Assembly (NCBI RefSeq): GCF_900111615.1
Contig: NZ_FOHU01000005.1
Span: 1 to 32,692 of the forward strand
Reading direction: 5' to 3'
Source: Natronincola peptidivorans
GTDB taxonomy: Bacteria; Bacillota; Clostridia; Peptostreptococcales; Natronincolaceae
DNA: 32,692 bases
Both the position numbers and the translations under genes were made by a program. Positions 1 to 7,027 of this stretch are shown piece by piece. The notes beneath the pieces are model-generated. The model was not told the DNA's origin and did not search any database. It worked only from the letters and a program-made list of their open reading frames with translations. Numbering within the stretch: position 1 is the stretch's first letter; each line of letters starts with the position of its first letter.

Positions 1-243
1 TTTTCTTGATGAAGTAATTTTGTTCATATATCCATAAATGTATAGCTTAAGTAGGTCTTTGGGGTTATACCCAGGTCTCCCCCTCTCTTTTGGGGTTGCA
101 TTCTTAAATCCTAGTTCACCTAGATCTATTGTTTCTACGAAAGCATCTATGATCCTTACAGGATTATCTTCTGTAACATAGTCATCTACATATTCTGGTA
201 AGGCAATCTTGCTTTTTCTATGAATGCCTTCTATATATCTCAT
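1..243 (-). CDS. IS1182-family transposase, N-terminal part (runs off the window)
   Basis: The minus strand from an ATG at 243 encodes about 81 residues starting MRYIEGIHRKSKIALPEY and continuing with EDNPVRIIDAF, DLGELGF and GRPGYNPKDLLKLYIYGY. This is the characteristic N-terminal region of IS1182-family (IS5/DDE-related) transposases. A good ribosome binding site (AAGGAGGG) lies just upstream of the ATG. The catalytic DDE residues would lie beyond the left edge, so it cannot be said whether the gene is intact. Bases 244-477 should hold the outer end of the element. I could not identify its terminal inverted repeat without the other end, and I see no other gene there, only a 10-bp palindrome CTGACGTCAG at 332-341. 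Confidence 0.88.
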   Translation of the reverse strand, partial: MRYIEGIHRKSKIALPEYVDDYVTEDNPVRIIDAFVETIDLGELGFKNATPKERGRPGYNPKDLLKLYIYGYMNKITSSRK

Positions 244-477
244 ACTATCACCCTCCTTACTACTATTATGGGCGATTCTATGCATGCTATATCAAGATTA
301 CCTTATCCATTTATTGGATTTTTGGCGCGGCCTGACGTCAGACCTAGCAAAAATGGATTGTTATAACATAGTTTTTTTGTGGATGTCATGCAAAATCAAT
401 TATTGTTTTCTAGAAATAAGAGGTAAGAGATTTCAGTTTCTAAGACTATAACTAGAACATGCTATAACTGGAATAAA

Positions 478-506
478 TTGAAAGATGCTTAAGTAAATGG
501 TATAAT
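478..506 (+). promoter_or_regulatory. Sigma-A-type promoter of the GGDEF-EAL gene
   Basis: TTGAAA at 478-483 and TATAAT at 501-506 are separated by exactly 17 bp, a near-consensus vegetative promoter. It leaves a leader of roughly 110 nt before the coding region. I recognise no riboswitch in that leader. Confidence 0.65.
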
Positions 507-622
507 TTATATTATAAAAGTTACTGAAAATCAAACATTATACACAATAATTTTAAAAGGTAGCATCTGACATTGAACTCAAGGTTTCTGATTAATACAA
601 CTTGTAGATGGGGGATATGAAT

Positions 623-2551
623 ATGTTAAAAAAAGGGATTAATAAACAAAAAAACAACCTCAATAAATATTTTTTTAATGGTTCAATTGATAAAGTTGTT
701 CAGGATCGTAAAAATGGAATTGCTCAATGGGCAAAGATCTCTCTGTGTATATTCATATACATAACAATGTCTTTTATTCTGAGGCAGATGTCATCACTAG
801 AAGCTCCCCAGATCGTTTTTAGAGATATGGTATTAAACTACAATGTTCTAAACGGTGTTTTTGCACAAATTCAGGTGATGATTTCCGTCTATCTAGTTGT
901 TAGGTATTCAAAACATGGCTATTTCATTGGTCTTTTACTAAACATTTATGGAGCTCTGTCAGCAGCAGTAGGTTTTTTTGTACATGGAAGTGCAGTTGCC
1001 CTTCCAGGGATTACAATCAATGTAGGTACTGCTATTATTATAACGATTATTTCTATTTTTCAACAATCGTTATATAATAAAATTAAAGAAATAGGAAGTC
1101 AAAAAGATGAGCTTGTATTGTTGTATGAAGAAGTTAGAGCATCCCGTGAGAAACTTCATCAACAAAATAAGCAGCTGATAGAATCTAACCAGGTTATCAA
1201 AAGAAACGAGGAAAGGCTTGTGCATTTAGCTTCTTTTGATGCTTTGACGGGACTTCCTAACCGGAAGATCATTATTGAAAGACTGGACAAGCTTACTAAC
1301 TTTCAATTAAATCAGAAAACTACCTTTGCTGTTGTTTTTATTGACTTAGACAACTTCAAGAAAATCAATGATTCCATGGGACATCATGTTGGCGATCAGC
1401 TTCTTCAGCTTATTGTTAAGCGATGGAAACTAATGATTCATGAAAGTGATATGTTAGGACGTTTGGGTGGAGACGAATTTGCTTTAATAATCCAGCGTAA
1501 ATTGGAGAAGAACGAAATATTTTCTTATGTAGAAAGTTTAAGAACTGCACTTCAGGATGCTTTGCTATTTAAAACAAAAAAATTCTATATAACTGCTAGC
1601 TATGGAATTTCAATTTATCCACAGGATGGTTTCAATTCTATTGAACTATTAAAATCAGCTGATATTGCAATGTACAAGGTAAAGAATCAAGGAAAGAACG
1701 GCATACAATTCTTTAGTCAAAATATGCAAAGTGAGATTCTACAAAAAATTAAAATAGAGAATGGTATACAGTCTGCTCTAAATAACAATGAATTATTTCT
1801 TGTTTTTCAACCTCAATATAGCTGTAGTTTAAAGTCCCTCAGAGGATTTGAGGCACTTGTCAGGTGGGAATCGTCAGAATTGGGGGTTGTTAGTCCTGCT
1901 GAATTTATTCCAGTGGTGGAAGAGACGGGGCAAATTGTTCAGATAGGAGAGTGGATTCTTCGAGATGCTCTGAGAAAATTTAAAGCGATGCAGGATTCTG
2001 ACCATATGGACTCGATCCTGTCAATCAACATATCCGTTGTGCAGATTATCGAGTCTTCCTTTGTGGAGATGGTACAAAAAGCACTTGATGATATAGGATT
2101 TGAAACTAAATATTTAGAATTTGAAATTACTGAATCTGTATTTATATCTTTCCCGGACCATGTCATTGAGGTTATTAATCAACTAAAAAAAATGGGTATA
2201 CGCATTGCATTGGATGATTTTGGTGCGGGTTACACTGCCTTAAAATATCTGCAAATGTTTCCACTGGACACTTTAAAGATTGATAAAACCTTTACCGACA
2301 GTATTGACGAGAAAAGTAAGGAGAACCATATTATGAGCTCAATTATTTCGCTGGCACATCAATTAGATATTGAGGTTGTAGCAGAGGGCGTTGAAAATAC
2401 TACGCAACTGAATTATCTAACTGAACAGAAATGTGATTATATACAAGGATTTCTGTTGAGCAAACCTCTAAATTATCATGAGATGATCCAGCTGTCAAAT
2501 GATAGAGATGATTCGGTTGATTCTATCATTTATGGATACAAGATTTCGTAG
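623..2551 (+). CDS. Membrane-anchored GGDEF-EAL cyclic-di-GMP protein
   Basis: Predicted bifunctional c-di-GMP enzyme (diguanylate cyclase plus phosphodiesterase). Residue numbers count from an in-frame ATG at 608. I prefer the ATG at 623 because GGGGGA at 610-615 sits at ribosome-binding distance from it. Four hydrophobic segments (about 41-60, 84-100, 104-126, 135-157) form a small membrane sensor. A coiled coil (about 160-205) follows, then a GGDEF domain with intact GGDEF at 287-291. The inhibitory-site position reads HESD instead of RxxD, so product inhibition may be lost. The EAL domain has EAL at 415-417, plus the FEITES, DDFGAGY and AEGVE metal/catalytic motifs, so phosphodiesterase activity is likely. 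It is monocistronic, with its own promoter at 478-506. Which activity dominates, and what the membrane part senses, cannot be told from sequence. Confidence 0.93.
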   Translation: MLKKGINKQKNNLNKYFFNGSIDKVVQDRKNGIAQWAKISLCIFIYITMSFILRQMSSLEAPQIVFRDMVLNYNVLNGVFAQIQVMISVYLVVRYSKHGYFIGLLLNIYGALSAAVGFFVHGSAVALPGITINVGTAIIITIISIFQQSLYNKIKEIGSQKDELVLLYEEVRASREKLHQQNKQLIESNQVIKRNEERLVHLASFDALTGLPNRKIIIERLDKLTNFQLNQKTTFAVVFIDLDNFKKINDSMGHHVGDQLLQLIVKRWKLMIHESDMLGRLGGDEFALIIQRKLEKNEIFSYVESLRTALQDALLFKTKKFYITASYGISIYPQDGFNSIELLKSADIAMYKVKNQGKNGIQFFSQNMQSEILQKIKIENGIQSALNNNELFLVFQPQYSCSLKSLRGFEALVRWESSELGVVSPAEFIPVVEETGQIVQIGEWILRDALRKFKAMQDSDHMDSILSINISVVQIIESSFVEMVQKALDDIGFETKYLEFEITESVFISFPDHVIEVINQLKKMGIRIALDDFGAGYTALKYLQMFPLDTLKIDKTFTDSIDEKSKENHIMSSIISLAHQLDIEVVAEGVENTTQLNYLTEQKCDYIQGFLLSKPLNYHEMIQLSNDRDDSVDSIIYGYKIS

Positions 2552-2764
2552 ATTCATGCAGGACAGTAATCCATTTCTTATTTTATTTTTCAACCTTTCC
2601 AATGGCAACTTTACCTATTTCCAGTACTATGGTCATATATCCTATACTCACTTTTTCACAGATTATAGATAGCTTTGATAATTATGTTGCATTTCTCTAT
2701 TGGTATTCCTGATAAAGCTTTTATTTAGATCTCTTCTTCAAGAATATCTTAACAAGGGGAAGAG

Positions 2765-2946
2765 GACAAGCGAAACGTCCGGGACCAGTGAAAAAGTCCT
2801 GTTCTGTGTCATTCTATGCGGCGAAGTGAAATGAAGAATCTTGAAAGCCTTTTAAATGCTAAGATACTTCGCTACGCTCAGAATGACAACTCAACCCATT
2901 TTTAAAAATTATGGATTTTTTCAGTGGTCTCTGACAGGGACTTGTC
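2765..2946. repeat. MITE-like palindromic intergenic repeat (copy 1)
   Basis: The 502-bp gap 2552-3053 contains no convincing gene. Its centre has nested inverted repeats: GACAAG/CTTGTC at the outside, then GACCAGTGAAAAA against TTTTTTCAGTGGTC, then GTCATTCT (about 2808) against AGAATGAC (about 2879). The inner part (GCGAAGTGAAATGAAGAATCTT, written here as GAAGTGAAATGAAGAATC) is shared with 18569-18702. The element has no coding capacity of its own. It is probably a non-autonomous mobile or folded-RNA repeat. Confidence 0.7.
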
Positions 2947-2975
2947 TGAAGCTAATATTATTAAAAGATTATCTA

Positions 2976-3013
2976 AGGAAGAGGTTCGGCGGTTTCCAGA
3001 AAAGGTCATACTG
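2976..3013. repeat. Dispersed repeat B (copy 1, partial)
   Basis: The stretch AAGGAAGAGGTTCGGCGG followed by TTTCCAGAAAA recurs at about 14199-14226 and 19629-19656. In those two copies it is preceded by a complementary CCCCTTCC arm that makes a terminator hairpin. Here the left arm is missing, so this copy looks truncated. Confidence 0.55.
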
Positions 3014-3053
3014 CAAAATTTCGTCGCAGGGAGGTTTGCTTATTACTGCTTTT

Positions 3054-3353
3054 TTATTCATTGGTTATGCTTAAATCTATAATACATACATTTTCTTTAC
3101 TAAAGTAATAGCCATAGTGATTTCTAAGCTGATTTAATTCTTCCTTATTCAGTGATAAATTAGGTATAATCACCTGGATACTACCGGTGTCATCTACTAA
3201 CTCTGCACTTAGGTAATCTTCTATATACGGTAAGGCATTGGAGCCTGGATCTGTTGTACTTGGTAATTCATCATCATTAAGCTTTCTTATGTTTTCAGTA
3301 AATAATTTAAGCCTGACCCTTTTTCCTATAGAAAAAGAGAAGCTTTGTTTCAT
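3054..3353 (-). CDS. Small hypothetical protein or gene fragment
   Basis: An open frame of 99 codons. The part from about residue 19 (LFTENIRKLNDDELPSTTD and on) has normal soluble-protein composition with several acidic and hydrophobic positions. I recognise no family. The start is suspect. The ATG lies in the loop of a 15-bp perfect hairpin (3334-3386), and codons 8-18 overlap a 32-bp repeat that recurs outside any gene at 10987-11018. A GAGGA sits only 3 nt before the ATG, which is too close for a good ribosome binding site. It could be a small gene transcribed by read-through from the 3409-4746 gene, or the C-terminal remnant of a longer protein whose 5' end was replaced by the repeat. 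Confidence 0.4.
   Translation of the reverse strand: MKQSFSFSIGKRVRLKLFTENIRKLNDDELPSTTDPGSNALPYIEDYLSAELVDDTGSIQVIIPNLSLNKEELNQLRNHYGYYFSKENVCIIDLSITNE
3298..3329. repeat. 32-bp dispersed repeat C (copy 1)
   Basis: AAGCCTGACCCTTTTTCCTA with 12 bp on its left matches 10987-11018 at 31 of 32 positions by eye. The other copy is intergenic and adjoins a nested palindrome. Confidence 0.7.
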
Positions 3354-3386
3354 ACATCCTCATGATGATTTACAAAGCTTCTCTTT
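3334..3386. terminator. Bidirectional terminator hairpin
   Basis: AAAGAGAAGCTTTGT (3334-3348) is perfectly complementary to ACAAAGCTTCTCTTT (3372-3386), with a 23-nt loop. On the minus strand it is followed by TTTTTC and lies 23 nt after the stop of the 3409-4746 gene, so it probably ends that transcript. On the plus strand it is followed by a T-rich tract. Confidence 0.7.
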
Positions 3387-3408
3387 ATTTTGTTAGATTT
3401 TCAGACTA

Positions 3409-4746
3409 TTACAGCTTATGCTTTTCAATAAACTCATTCAATATCTTATCTAAGTTTGGACTACCCACTTCATCCAACGCATAATGGACACGGGTGCAGG
3501 GCTTGTTGATATTGATAATTCTGCTGAGATCAATGGGGGTGCCTATGATAACAGAATCGCAATCAACCTTATTAATGGTTTCTTCAAGATCCTTTAGCTG
3601 TTGTTCACTGTATCCCATTGCAGGCAGCAGGGTACCAATGTTTGTATAGATAGTATAGGTTTCTCTGATTTTTCCTACTGTGTATGGACGGGGATCAACG
3701 ATTTCCTTTGCACCAAAACGCTGTGCTGCAATTACTCCCGCTCCTATTTTCATTTCTCCATGGGTAAGGGTAGGTCCATCCTCTACTACTAAAACCCTTT
3801 TTCCTTTAATTGCATCTATGTTATCTACTGTGATCTTGGATTCAGCCTTAATCACTGCCGCTTTAGGATTTACTTTTGCTATATTTTCTTCTACCCTCTT
3901 TATAGCCTCTCCATTAGCACTATCAATCTTGTTAATAATGGCTACATCTGTAAACCTTAGGTTCACTTCTCCAGGATAATAGTTTAATTCATGTCCAGGA
4001 CGGTGGGGATCAAATACTGTAATCGCTAAATCCGGCTTATAGAAGGAAAAATCATTGTTTCCTCCATCCCATACAATGACATCACAGCCATCAGGGTCTT
4101 CTTCTGCCTCCCTTAAAATCCCTTCATAATCAACACCAGCGTAGATAATGTTTCCACGGGTGATATGTGGTTCATACTCTTCCATTTCCTCAACAGTACA
4201 GTTGTGCTTTTTTAAATCTTCTATAGAAGCAAATCTTTGAATTTTTTGTGCTGCAAGGTCACCATATGGCATTGGATGTCTAATGGCAACCACCTTAAGA
4301 TTTTTTGCCATTAAGAGCTCTATCACCTTGCGAGAGGTCTGACTTTTGCCACAGCCGGTTCTTATGGCACAGACAGATATTACAGGTTTGGTGCTTTTTA
4401 GCATGGTGCTGTTTGGCCCTAATAGTTTAAAATCCGCACCTGCTGCATTAACCACTGCACCTATACTCATTACAGTCTCATAGCTTACATCACTGTAGGC
4501 AAATACACATTCATTCACTTTGAAATCCTTAATGAGTTCAGCCAATTTTTCTTGAGGATATATAGGGATTCCTTCAGGATACAGGCTTCCTGCCAGCTCC
4601 GAAGGATATCTTCGATTATCTATGTCCACTATTTGAGCAGCCGTAAAAGCAACTACTCTATAGTTCTCATTGTTACGATAATATGTATTAAAATTATGAA
4701 AATCTCTCCCAGCCGCCCCAATAATAATGACATTGTTTTGATTCAT
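3409..4746 (-). CDS. Cyclic 2,3-diphosphoglycerate synthetase-family P-loop protein
   Basis: A 445-residue protein. The N-terminal part is nucleotide-binding-like (NVIIIGAAGRDFHNFNTYYR). A P-loop follows at about residues 128-138 (RTGCGKSQTSR), and later motifs include VIWDGGNNDFSF, DPHRPGHE and NKIDSANGEAI. The order and length match the cyclic 2,3-diphosphoglycerate synthetase/COG2403 'predicted GTPase' family. That family is common in Clostridia, where the archaeal thermolyte role is doubtful and the true substrate is unknown. The start ATG has AAGGAG 8 nt upstream, and a promoter is visible at 4787-4815. The gene appears monocistronic and ends in the hairpin at 3334-3386. The family call is firm. 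The reaction is a transfer by homology only. Confidence 0.85.
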   Translation of the reverse strand: MNQNNVIIIGAAGRDFHNFNTYYRNNENYRVVAFTAAQIVDIDNRRYPSELAGSLYPEGIPIYPQEKLAELIKDFKVNECVFAYSDVSYETVMSIGAVVNAAGADFKLLGPNSTMLKSTKPVISVCAIRTGCGKSQTSRKVIELLMAKNLKVVAIRHPMPYGDLAAQKIQRFASIEDLKKHNCTVEEMEEYEPHITRGNIIYAGVDYEGILREAEEDPDGCDVIVWDGGNNDFSFYKPDLAITVFDPHRPGHELNYYPGEVNLRFTDVAIINKIDSANGEAIKRVEENIAKVNPKAAVIKAESKITVDNIDAIKGKRVLVVEDGPTLTHGEMKIGAGVIAAQRFGAKEIVDPRPYTVGKIRETYTIYTNIGTLLPAMGYSEQQLKDLEETINKVDCDSVIIGTPIDLSRIININKPCTRVHYALDEVGSPNLDKILNEFIEKHKL

Positions 4747-4786
4747 TCAACCATCTCCTTTGTATGATTATACAATTTGTAGTAAC

Positions 4787-4815
4787 ATTATACACTGTTA
4801 GCGATAAAATATAAA
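4787..4815 (-). promoter_or_regulatory. Promoter of the 3409-4746 gene
   Basis: Reading the minus strand, a perfect TATAAT box (4787-4792) is preceded by a 17-bp spacer and a weak -35 TTTATA (4810-4815). The start codon is about 40 bp downstream. Confidence 0.5.
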
Positions 4816-4993
4816 GAGAAAAAATTATTTTTTTGAATATGGCTGATATTTTTTGCATCATGGAAGGCCACAGGGGGACATCCCTACGATGGTAAATAAT
4901 AACTATTCTGTTTTTTTCTTTATCAAGAGGAATTAGTTCTTTGCTGTTATGATATCATTGTTAGTGTTTTTTCTTTGATAATAAGCAAATATA

Positions 4994-5659
4994 TCATTGA
5001 ATGATTTTCTCATCTATAATGGTAATGCTAGTTGCATCATATACTATAAGACCTTCTTTTTTCATTTTTTGCAGCTCTCTAGATAGTGAAGTTCTTTGTA
5101 TACCAATCCTTTCTGCTAAAGCTTTTTTTGTGGTATTCAGTCTTATTTTATATGTATTTTGCAGATAGTATTCGTTTTTTAAATAAGCACAAATACTGTC
5201 ACGTATTGAACGATTAGCATAATGTTTAATCTTATCTCCTAAAATCAATGCATTTCCAGAGATCAATTGAAGAAATTCATAGAGAAATTCTCTATTATTA
5301 CAACAAAGCTCAAAAAGAATTTCTTTTTCTATCTCCAGTATTTCAACATCTGTTCGTGCAGAGATGGTCATTGGGTAGTAGGGATTTCTAGAAAATATAA
5401 GATTACCACCCAAAATATCATCGGGATAAAATTCTGTGATTGTAAATAAATCGCCATTTTCACCAATTCTTTCAATAACTACTTTCCCCTCAAGAATTAC
5501 TTCTAAGCAACTACATTTATCCCCATCAAAATGTATAACTTGTCCCTTTTTATAAACACTGACTTTTAATATTTTCCTAGATAGATAATCTTGGAACAAT
5601 TCATGTGGAATTGTATTAAGGAGGGTATATTTTTCAATATTTTTCAAAAATTGCATCAT
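4994..5659 (-). CDS. Crp/Fnr-family transcriptional regulator
   Basis: 221 residues. An N-terminal cyclic-nucleotide-binding-like beta-barrel (about 15-125, with LEVILEGKVVIERIGENG and FYPDDILGGN) leads to a dimerisation helix and a C-terminal winged helix-turn-helix. The recognition helix lies near IGIQRTSLSRELQKM. The ligand pocket lacks an obvious cAMP signature. Cysteines occur as CSC near residue 49 and CC near 118, which could make it redox-responsive, but that is speculation. The start has AAGGAGAT upstream. It is divergent from the permease-ferredoxin operon at 5745. The palindrome at 5672-5687 between them is a natural target, so it probably controls that operon and itself. Confidence 0.9.
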   Translation of the reverse strand: MMQFLKNIEKYTLLNTIPHELFQDYLSRKILKVSVYKKGQVIHFDGDKCSCLEVILEGKVVIERIGENGDLFTITEFYPDDILGGNLIFSRNPYYPMTISARTDVEILEIEKEILFELCCNNREFLYEFLQLISGNALILGDKIKHYANRSIRDSICAYLKNEYYLQNTYKIRLNTTKKALAERIGIQRTSLSRELQKMKKEGLIVYDATSITIIDEKIIQ

Positions 5660-5671
5660 AAATCTCCTTCC

Positions 5672-5714
5672 TGTTACATTGGTAACACCTTTTATTTTAA
5701 TTCTATTATATAAT
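5672..5714 (+). promoter_or_regulatory. Crp/Fnr-type operator and promoter for the permease operon
   Basis: TGTTACATTGGTAACA (5672-5687) is a perfect inverted repeat with 6-bp arms and a 4-bp centre. A consensus -10 TATAAT lies at 5709-5714. If transcription starts about 7 nt beyond the -10, the palindrome is centred near -41.5, the classic class II activator position. No good -35 box is seen. The -10 region is itself nearly palindromic (ATTATATAAT), so a leftward promoter could start upstream of the regulator gene and be blocked by the same site. Confidence 0.65.
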
Positions 5715-5744
5715 GGTTTATATCGTATTTGAAAGGGTGATTTT

Positions 5745-6227
5745 ATGGATATTGTTACACTATCAATGTGGGGTATCTCGTTACCTTTAATGATCTATTC
5801 TTACTTAAAAAAGAGAGGAAAAACAAAAGAAGCAACTCATAAAGCTAAAGGGATGATGCAAGGTATGCTTCCAGATATCATTGCTATTATTTTTCTTATT
5901 GGTTTTGTATTGAGTTTGCTAACACCAGCTACTATTGCTGAAACCCTTAGTAAGGTAAACCCCTTTACCGGTACTTTATTTGCTGCTTTAATAGGATGTG
6001 TAACTTTGATTCCAGCCTTTGTAGCTTTTCCTCTGGTTGGATCATTGATTGAGGGAGGGGCTCACCTAGTGCCATCAGTGGCTTTTCTCACAACCCTCAC
6101 CATGGTGGGAATAAAGACATTTCCTCTAGAAGCAAAGGAATTTGGAATAAAGTTTACACTCCTTCGTAGTTTATTAAGTTTTGTTTTAGCCCTATTGGTG
6201 GCTTTTATCATGGGAGGTCTGATGTAA
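5745..6227 (+). CDS. Permease, N-terminal half-type (DUF318/ArsP-like)
   Basis: 160 residues with about four hydrophobic helices: one at the N-terminus, then near 44-62 (DIIAIIFLIGFVLSLLTP), 78-100, and 140-158. The Pro/Gly-rich membrane motif TLIPAFVAFPLVGSL resembles the permease family PF03773 (ArsP/DUF318), but the protein is about half the usual length. A GAAAGGGTGA ribosome binding site precedes the ATG. Its stop overlaps the start of the next gene (TAATG), so the two are translationally coupled and presumably form one transporter from two chains. The substrate is unknown. Related permeases move organoarsenicals or thiol compounds. Confidence 0.75.
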   Translation: MDIVTLSMWGISLPLMIYSYLKKRGKTKEATHKAKGMMQGMLPDIIAIIFLIGFVLSLLTPATIAETLSKVNPFTGTLFAALIGCVTLIPAFVAFPLVGSLIEGGAHLVPSVAFLTTLTMVGIKTFPLEAKEFGIKFTLLRSLLSFVLALLVAFIMGGLM

Positions 6228-6961
6228 TGCTATTTCAATCAATTAAAAAATATAAGCTTATTTTTATAACGATGGTACTCTATCTTGTCACTTTCATATT
6301 TTCCCAAGGACTTTTTATCCAAGCATTACAAAATACAAGACACTACTTACTTGAAATGCTGGTGGTAATGCCTGTTATCTTTATGCTAACGGTACTAATA
6401 GAAATATGGATTTCAAAAGAGTCCATTATGAAAAATCTCGGGGAAAGTTCTGGGCTTAAAGGATTTGGATTTTCAGTGATTTTAGGTAGCTTGTCAGCAG
6501 GACCAATCTATGCTGCTTTTCCTATCTGTAAAATGCTTCTATCCAAGGGTGCTAGCATTGTGAATATAGTCGTTATATTAAGTGCATGGGCGGTTATTAA
6601 GGTACCTATGTTAGCCAATGAAGCAAGATTTTTAGGTCCTAAGTTTATGGTTATACGCTGGATATTAACCGTTATTTCAATCTACTTCATGGCATATATT
6701 ATGGGTATTCTAATAAAAAAAGAAGATATTCCTCAGATGAAATCTTCAAATCCAGATGGATTATCTATCAATGAAGATTATTGTGTTGGCTGTAGTATTT
6801 GTGTAAAGATGCTTCCTGGAGCTTTTGAAATGAACCAGAAAAAGGCACAGGTCAAAGCTATAGATTTAGATTCTTCTAATATACCTGCTATCATGAAGAT
6901 TATAGAAAAGTGCCCTACCAAGGCCATTTCACTTAGTAGCAAAGGTTTATCTCCTCAATAA
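6227..6961 (+). CDS. Permease second half fused to a C-terminal ferredoxin domain
   Basis: 244 residues. Residues about 10-165 hold membrane helices, including a family-like motif GSLSAGPIYAAFPICKML that mirrors the conserved loop in the upstream partner. After a short linker (about residue 175), a small ferredoxin domain has CVGCSIC and a distal KCPTKAIS, the pattern for a single [4Fe-4S] cluster. A cytoplasmic iron-sulfur tail on a transporter half is unusual. It could supply electrons for reductive handling of the substrate or act as a redox gate. It is the second gene of the operon activated from 5672-5714 and ends before the terminator at 6984-7024. Confidence 0.75.
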   Translation: MLFQSIKKYKLIFITMVLYLVTFIFSQGLFIQALQNTRHYLLEMLVVMPVIFMLTVLIEIWISKESIMKNLGESSGLKGFGFSVILGSLSAGPIYAAFPICKMLLSKGASIVNIVVILSAWAVIKVPMLANEARFLGPKFMVIRWILTVISIYFMAYIMGILIKKEDIPQMKSSNPDGLSINEDYCVGCSICVKMLPGAFEMNQKKAQVKAIDLDSSNIPAIMKIIEKCPTKAISLSSKGLSPQ

Positions 6962-6983
6962 GAATCCCGTTGTGGAGAAGACT

Positions 6984-7024
6984 AATAGCTCCTCACTAGG
7001 TTTGGTCCTTAGTGAGGAGCTATT
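6984..7024. terminator. Terminator between convergent genes
   Basis: AATAGCTCCTCACTA (6984-6998) pairs perfectly with TAGTGAGGAGCTATT (7010-7024), with an 11-nt loop, followed on the plus strand by GTTTTATT. It serves the permease operon and probably also the convergent surface-protein gene. A diverged copy of this hairpin, together with the 3' end of that gene, occurs at 19674-19755. Confidence 0.85.
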
Positions 7025-7027
7025 GTT

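Noticed and set aside
332-341. CTGACGTCAG palindrome as an IS end or operator
   Set aside because: A single 10-bp palindrome with no second copy or positional support is too weak.
2856-3074. 72-codon plus-strand frame
   Set aside because: It runs through the MITE-like repeat and repeat B, has no ribosome binding site and resembles no protein.
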